From Deltaproteobacteria bacterium (GTDB lineage: Bacteria; Desulfobacterota; Desulfomonilia; UBA1062), in the NCBI GenBank assembly GCA_016934135.1, contig JAFGTK010000217.1, forward strand, positions 1 to 10,563: a DNA stretch of 10,563 nt. The letters run 5' to 3'. The notes under the pieces were generated by a model. The model was not told where the DNA came from. It saw only the letters and a list, made by a program, of their open reading frames with translations, and did not search any database. Shown here in pieces: positions 6,773-10,563 of the stretch (the stretch's first letter is position 1; each line of letters starts with the position of its first letter). Position numbers and translations under genes: made by a program.

Positions 6773-7184
6773 TCCTGGATTGTTTGTGCTTGGGGAGGTT
6801 GACCATAAGCACCCCGTCTTTGAGTTTTGCGTCCACCTTGCCGACATCGACCACATCGGGAATGTTGAACGATCTCCTGAATGATCCGTACTGCCTTTCT
6901 ATCATATGGTAACTCTCAGCCTGATCTTCATGAGAGTATTGCTTCTTTCCGCTCAGGGTCAGCACTCCGTCACTCACGTCGAGGATAATATCATCCCTCT
7001 TAACCCCTGGAAGCTCGGCCTTTATGGTCAGGGATACGTCGTCTTCAAAGATGTCCACATGTGGTATCCACTGACCAGGGGCTCTATTCATTCCGCTGTC
7101 CCTTACACTCTCATCGAATACCCTGTTCATCCTGTCCTGCAGGTACAGGATGTCTTTTAATGGATGTCTCCTTTCACTGCTCAT
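6744..7184 (-). CDS. Small heat shock protein, Hsp20/alpha-crystallin family
   Basis: The 146-residue protein is an ATP-independent holdase chaperone that binds unfolding proteins in large oligomers in the cytoplasm. The alpha-crystallin domain runs from about 42 (VDIFEDD) to 132 and ends with AKLKDGVLMVNLPK (119-132), the family A-x-x-x-n-G-V-L signature. The C-terminal tail has the oligomerisation motif IPV (141-143). The N-terminal arm is ~40 residues, normal for bacterial Hsp20. It begins 11 bp after rpoH; the GAGGTGA ribosome site overlaps the rpoH stop codon, so the two genes are very likely one transcript with coupled translation. Its 3' end overlaps rsmG on the other strand, leaving no room for a separate terminator outside coding sequence. 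Confidence 0.95.
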   Translation of the reverse strand: MSSERRHPLKDILYLQDRMNRVFDESVRDSGMNRAPGQWIPHVDIFEDDVSLTIKAELPGVKRDDIILDVSDGVLTLSGKKQYSHEDQAESYHMIERQYGSFRRSFNIPDVVDVGKVDAKLKDGVLMVNLPKHKQSRTKKIPVVEK

Positions 7185-7195
7185 ATCTTTTCACC

Positions 7196-8053
7196 TCAGG
7201 ACATCATGAATTCCATGTCGCCGGAGAGAACCTTCTTGAGCTTCACCTTGACATTGTTTTCAATCTGCCGCACCCGTTCCTTTGAGATACTGTACTGCCT
7301 GCCAAGATCCTCAAGGGTAAGGGGATTATCTGCCATCAGCCTCTGCCGGGCAATCTCCTGCTCCCTCTCGGACAGGTTTGAAAGTGCCTGATGTATCTGC
7401 GTCTTTACATAAGAAGCCCTCTGCGATTCCATAACCTTGTCTTCCGGATTTGCCCTTGTATCGGCGAGAAAATCCATGAAGCTGGCATCGCTGGAATCTG
7501 TCATGGGACTGTCCAGAGACTGGTCCCTGCTGGTAAGCCTTGATATTATCTCCTCAACCTGCTGAGGATCTGCATCGAGGTGGGCAGAGATGGCCTTTGA
7601 CTGTTCGTTGATATTCTCGTCTACAACATCGGTTTCAACCGAAAGCTTGTTAAGACCATAAAACAGCCTCTTCTGCAGTTTCGTGGTACCAAGCTTCACC
7701 TGGGAGACAAATCTCATGATATAGTCGTGAATCATGGCCTTTATCCACCAGACTGCATAGGTCATAAGCCGATATCCCTTGGATGGATCAAATTTCTTCA
7801 CAGCGACCATCAGCCCTATGGTACCCTCCTGCACGATATCTTCAAGAGGCAGACCGTAGCCGGCATAATCCATGGCTATGCGGACAACATTGCGCAGATT
7901 TGAAGTGATCAGGGCCTGTGCTGCATGGATGTCATTATCATTCTTCAGGCGCCAGGCAAGATCCATCTCCTCCTCTTTGCTGAGGACCGGAAATCCCTCG
8001 AACCTGCTGATAAGTTCCGAAGCAATGCTGTTTTGAACAACTGGTAACGTCAT
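7196..8053 (-). CDS. rpoH: RNA polymerase heat-shock sigma factor, RpoH (sigma-32) type
   Basis: The 285-residue protein is a group 3-like sigma factor of the RpoH branch. Region 2 is DIVQEGTIGLMVAVKKFDP (72-90) plus the -10-binding segment YAVWWIKAMIHDYIM (99-113). Immediately after comes TTKLQKRLFYGLNKL, which aligns with the RpoH box (QRKLFFNLR in E. coli), the feature that separates sigma-32 from RpoD/RpoS. Region 4.2 has LTLEDLGRQYSISKERVRQI (245-264). GGAGAT lies upstream of ATG 8053. Sigma-32 redirects polymerase to chaperone and protease genes on heat stress, and the operon partner hsp20 fits that role. The RpoH box is only partly conserved, so a more specialised RpoH paralogue remains possible. 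Confidence 0.9.
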   Translation of the reverse strand: MTLPVVQNSIASELISRFEGFPVLSKEEEMDLAWRLKNDNDIHAAQALITSNLRNVVRIAMDYAGYGLPLEDIVQEGTIGLMVAVKKFDPSKGYRLMTYAVWWIKAMIHDYIMRFVSQVKLGTTKLQKRLFYGLNKLSVETDVVDENINEQSKAISAHLDADPQQVEEIISRLTSRDQSLDSPMTDSSDASFMDFLADTRANPEDKVMESQRASYVKTQIHQALSNLSEREQEIARQRLMADNPLTLEDLGRQYSISKERVRQIENNVKVKLKKVLSGDMEFMMS

Positions 8054-8096
8054 AATTTTAAATCTCCTTTACAACGATCATCTCAATATCGTCAAG

Positions 8097-8118
8097 TATC
8101 GGTTTTATATTTCCGATA
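8097..8118. promoter_or_regulatory. Dyad TATCGG-N10-CCGATA in the rpoH/mltD divergent region
   Basis: A perfect 6-bp inverted repeat with a 10-bp AT-rich centre lies between two divergent genes. On the minus strand the centre contains TATAAA (8109-8104), a candidate rpoH -10 with a weak TTTTCA -35 16 bp upstream. On the plus strand the right arm overlaps GATAAT (8115-8120), a possible -10 toward mltD. A factor bound here could block both. A second small dyad (ACGAT 8074-8078, ATCGT 8088-8092) lies in the rpoH leader. No binding protein can be named. Confidence 0.35.
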
Positions 8119-8194
8119 ATTTAGATGAAAAAAAACATTGAAGGGTTCATGCGATCCATGTAAACATCTATATCTTGGAGGTTACATTACCGGC

Positions 8195-9703
8195 ATGAAG
8201 TTAAGGGCTGCCTTTATAGTGATGATGGTATTGTCTGCCCTCTCAGGGTGTACACACACGGTAAGGAATGTTTCTCTGCCGTCAGATTACCTGCCGGAAA
8301 ATTCTCTTCCGGAACTTAAGCCCATTGCACCGGAAATCGATCTGAGCATAGCAGTGCCTGCAGTTAAGCAGGAACATCCCGATACGATCACCAAACAGAC
8401 AGCCTCACCTGCCTACGATATCGACTTTGAGGATAATTACAAGATCCAGCACTGGATCACCCGGCTGTCCAAGACCGATCAGAGGTATTTTCAGGAGAGC
8501 CTGTCCAGATTCGATACAGTACGCCCGAGAATGGAAGAGATCTTTCAAAACAACGGCCTGCCCACAGACCTCGTCTATCTCTGTCTTGTGGAAAGCGGAG
8601 GTAACCCCAATGCCGTCTCCTCAGCAGGCGCCACAGGGTACTGGCAGTTCATGTCCGGAACCGCGCGCCGGTACGGTCTGAGGATAAACACATGGATCGA
8701 TGAGCGCAGGGACCTAGAGAAATCAACCCTTGCCGCTGCAAGGTATCTGAAACACCTTCATTCAATATTCGACGACTGGCTTCTGGCAAGTGCAGCCTAC
8801 AATGCCGGAGAGGGAACAATAACCAGGCTCATGAAGCGGCATCCTGAAATCGATGACTTCTGGGATATCTCGGATACCATGCATATCAAGAGAGAGACCC
8901 TTGCCTATGTCCCGAAATTTACCGCAGCCCTTGTCATAGGAAAAAACAGGGAACTCTACGGTGTCAACATTCCGGATTATGGCCGGTATGCAGAACCACC
9001 ATATGAGTTTGTGACAATCAATACATTCACCTATCTCGACGAAATTGCAGAGGTGATAGGGGTCCCTGAAAGTCATATGCTGCGCCTGAACTCAGAGCTG
9101 ATCAGGGGATGTACCCCTCCGACTTCCAGGGAATATGCACTGAAGATCCCTCCGGGAACTGCCGGGAAGGTAACGGCATATCTTTCAGAGATCCATGAGC
9201 CTCATGTGGAGTATGTTACCCACACAATAAGCAGCGGAGATACCCTGTCACACCTTGCGAAAAAATATTCATCATCCATAAAGGGTATTGCCCAGACAAA
9301 CAGGATTGAGGCCAATGCAGTCCTCACCATAGGAAAGGAACTCATTATCCCCAAGAATACCGTTGCTGAAAAGCCCAGAGGCAAACATACCTATGTAGTT
9401 GCACACGGCGACACCATCAAAAGCATATCCCAGATATACGGCGTGAGCGTACAGGATATCATAGAGGTGAACAATCTTGATGATCCGCAGCTGATCTATC
9501 CCAACATGGTCCTCAATATCCCGCCAAAACCCTCGTCTGTCTCGGACAAGAGGTTCACACAGTACCGTGTGAAAAAGGGCGATACGCTATGGGCCATCTC
9601 AAGACAGTTCGAGGTCTCCACAAAGGATGTCATACGCTGGAACCAGCTCTCCTCAACAGCCCAGATCTATCCGGGAGACGAGCTCACCATATATCACAGG
9701 TGA
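8195..9703 (+). CDS. mltD: Membrane-bound lytic murein transglycosylase, MltD type, lipoprotein with LysM repeats
   Basis: The 502-residue protein cleaves glycan strands of peptidoglycan between MurNAc and GlcNAc, forming 1,6-anhydro-MurNAc ends. A signal peptide ends in the lipobox LSGC (Cys19), so it is probably lipid-anchored in the outer membrane. The SLT domain (~120-230) has the catalytic glutamate at Glu133 in LVESGGNPNA, then GATGYWQFM and AYNAGEG. A degenerate LysM-like stretch (~275-321) is followed by three clear LysM repeats (about 341-387, 399-444 and 456-501), each with a GDT core and a Y/IP-type end; they bind glycan. I chose ATG 8195: it gives a clean signal peptide and has GGAGG upstream (13-bp spacing, rather long). 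TTG 8138 would add 19 hydrophilic residues. Confidence 0.93.
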   Translation: MKLRAAFIVMMVLSALSGCTHTVRNVSLPSDYLPENSLPELKPIAPEIDLSIAVPAVKQEHPDTITKQTASPAYDIDFEDNYKIQHWITRLSKTDQRYFQESLSRFDTVRPRMEEIFQNNGLPTDLVYLCLVESGGNPNAVSSAGATGYWQFMSGTARRYGLRINTWIDERRDLEKSTLAAARYLKHLHSIFDDWLLASAAYNAGEGTITRLMKRHPEIDDFWDISDTMHIKRETLAYVPKFTAALVIGKNRELYGVNIPDYGRYAEPPYEFVTINTFTYLDEIAEVIGVPESHMLRLNSELIRGCTPPTSREYALKIPPGTAGKVTAYLSEIHEPHVEYVTHTISSGDTLSHLAKKYSSSIKGIAQTNRIEANAVLTIGKELIIPKNTVAEKPRGKHTYVVAHGDTIKSISQIYGVSVQDIIEVNNLDDPQLIYPNMVLNIPPKPSSVSDKRFTQYRVKKGDTLWAISRQFEVSTKDVIRWNQLSSTAQIYPGDELTIYHR

Positions 9704-9716
9704 TTGACTTAAAAAA

Positions 9717-9748
9717 TTGGAGTAATGGAGTACTGGAGTGTTGGATAA
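9717..9748. repeat. 8-bp tandem repeat, NTGGAGTA
   Basis: Just after the mltD stop the sequence runs TTGGAGTA, ATGGAGTA, CTGGAGTG, TTGGATAA: three near-exact octamer units and a decaying fourth. It is non-coding on both strands as far as I can see. Confidence 0.8.
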
Positions 9749-9794
9749 AGAAGAGACCTAGCGGAAAAGGTAATCCAACCCGGCACAAGGTTTT

Positions 9795-9829
9795 AACCTT
9801 AGACCTTATACCTCAAACCTTATACCCGT
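9795..9829. repeat. 7-bp tandem repeat, NACCTTA
   Basis: Five consecutive heptamers read AACCTTA, GACCTTA, TACCTCA, AACCTTA, TACCCGT; the first, second and fourth are closest to the NACCTTA unit. A 6-bp hairpin (AAGGTT-TT-AACCTT, 9787-9800) overlaps the left end. The unit length and sequence differ from the octamer tract 50 bp upstream. No gene is apparent here. Confidence 0.75.
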
Positions 9830-9848
9830 AATTCCTTCCATAAACTCA

Positions 9849-9877
9849 TTGAAAATAAATCAGACCGGCACTATACT
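9849..9877 (+). promoter_or_regulatory. Sigma-70 promoter for the propeller-like repeat protein
   Basis: TTGAAA (9849-9854) and TATACT (9872-9877) lie 17 bp apart, each with five of six consensus bases. Transcription would start near 9884, leaving a leader of about 65 bases before ATG 9949. It is the best-looking promoter in the window and shows that the downstream gene has its own transcript rather than being read from mltD. Confidence 0.6.
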
Positions 9878-9948
9878 AGACTCCATGAATTCCACTTGTA
9901 TTGCCGATTACTTTTGTAACAAGACCCATTCATAGGGAAGGTGAGACA

Positions 9949-10563
9949 ATGAAAAAAACATATGAAGCAATCATTCGTATTCTTTTCTTACTGATAGTTG
10001 CAGCATTCTTTGCCGGCTACGCCTCGGCGGCACAATGGGTGAAGACAGACCCTGCAGATGTCAATCTCACAGGGGTCTGGACAACGTACACCACCACAAC
10101 CGAGATCTTCTGTACCGGGATCAGCGGCGTCATTATCCACCATGACGGTACTGCCTGGGAATCCATGGACAGCGGGGCAGTAGTCGACCTCAACGCCATA
10201 TGGGGTACCTCGGCAACCGATATATTCGCTGTTGGTGACAACGCCACTATCCTCCATTACAACGGAATCGCATGGTCTTCACAGCTCTCAGCCGGAAACA
10301 ATCTGAACGCCGTATGGGGAACCCCGGAAAGCAATGTATATGCCGTGGGGAACAGCGGTACCATCCTTCACTATGACGGAACCACATGGTCTTCCATGAC
10401 AAGCGGTACCGGGTTAAATCTCAACGGTGTCTGGGGAAGCTCGGCAACCGATGTCTTTGCTGTTGGGGAAAATTTAACCATCCTTCACTATGACGGGAGT
10501 GTGTGGACTGCATTCACCCCAACATCCAGCACCTACGTGGACCTGAACGCGGTCTGGGGCTAT
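9949..10563 (+). CDS. Secreted WG-repeat/beta-propeller-like protein (5' part, runs off the window)
   Basis: Open from ATG 9949 to the window edge: 205 codons with no stop. A GGGAAGGTGAG ribosome site precedes the start. Residues 1-27 form a Sec signal peptide (basic start, hydrophobic RILFLLIVAAFFAGY core, ASA cleavage site). The rest is a tandem repeat of 38-41 residues starting at about 40, 81, 119, 158 and 199. Units follow the pattern LNAVWGTSATDVFAVG, then a turn, then TILHYDGTTWSSM plus a Ser/Thr/Gly-rich link. This resembles repeats of predicted beta-propeller proteins of the outer surface or periplasm (BNR/YCF48-like). The first unit is degenerate (VWTTYTTT...). The gene has its own promoter. 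No enzymatic residues are recognisable, and the missing C-terminus may carry an anchor or sorting domain. Function unknown. Confidence 0.85.
   Translation, partial: MKKTYEAIIRILFLLIVAAFFAGYASAAQWVKTDPADVNLTGVWTTYTTTTEIFCTGISGVIIHHDGTAWESMDSGAVVDLNAIWGTSATDIFAVGDNATILHYNGIAWSSQLSAGNNLNAVWGTPESNVYAVGNSGTILHYDGTTWSSMTSGTGLNLNGVWGSSATDVFAVGENLTILHYDGSVWTAFTPTSSTYVDLNAVWGY

Noticed and set aside
8054..8097. RNA thermometer in the rpoH leader
   Set aside because: No run of four U or ROSE-like stretch pairs with the GGAGAT ribosome site; the only hairpin (ACGAT/ATCGT) leaves the site free.
8138..8194. mltD starting at TTG 8138
   Set aside because: It would put 19 polar residues with two cysteines ahead of a clean lipoprotein signal peptide; the ATG at 8195 fits the family.
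9589..9831. Open frame through the end of mltD and both tandem-repeat tracts
   Set aside because: The first half is mltD in another frame and the rest translates simple repeats (NWSNGVLECW-like), with no ribosome site.
1..10563. CRISPR array, tRNA/rRNA genes, transposase genes, phage or toxin-antitoxin module
   Set aside because: I looked for regular spaced repeats, tRNA-like cloverleaf ends, IS-type terminal repeats and small paired genes and found none.

Overview
This window comes from a Gram-negative bacterium. Supporting signs are an OmpA-family C-terminal domain, a YidC with a large periplasmic domain, a lipoprotein lytic transglycosylase and a sigma-32 type factor. The gene set and the style of the intergenic repeats would fit a Desulfobacterota/Deltaproteobacteria-like or Nitrospirota-like lineage. 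That placement is inference; no rRNA or other decisive marker is present.

Layout. Positions 1-152 hold the 3' end of an OmpA-like gene on the + strand. The following ~290 bp gap carries an inverted pair of REP-like elements (281-355) between two converging genes. A minus-strand pair follows: yfiH/pgeF (laccase-domain purine nucleoside/cell-wall hygiene enzyme) and coaE (last step of CoA synthesis), overlapping by 31 bp. A divergent promoter region (about 1702-1871) separates them from the conserved plus-strand cluster rpmH-rnpA-yidD-yidC-jag(khpB)-mnmE-rsmG (1872-6772). That cluster encodes ribosomal protein L34, the RNase P protein, two membrane-insertion factors, an RNA-binding protein, a tRNA-modification GTPase and a 16S rRNA methyltransferase, and is packed with overlaps or gaps of a few bases. 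rsmG converges on, and overlaps by 29 bp, a minus-strand heat-shock pair: rpoH-like sigma factor followed by hsp20. Diverging from rpoH is an MltD-type lytic transglycosylase lipoprotein with three LysM repeats. A 245-bp gap with two different short tandem-repeat tracts and a good sigma-70 promoter leads to the 5' part of a secreted repeat protein that runs off the right edge.

What stands out. Most of the window is ordinary housekeeping DNA, and I do not see a new multi-gene system. The strongest anomaly is mnmE. The full N-terminal domain is encoded, but no ATG, GTG or TTG lies at its head. A well-spaced Shine-Dalgarno points to an ATA codon overlapping the jag stop codon (ATAA in place of the usual ATGA coupling motif). 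Other points of interest are the REP pair, the 8-bp and 7-bp tandem repeats, a dyad covering candidate -10 elements of the rpoH/mltD divergent region, and the propeller-like repeat protein.
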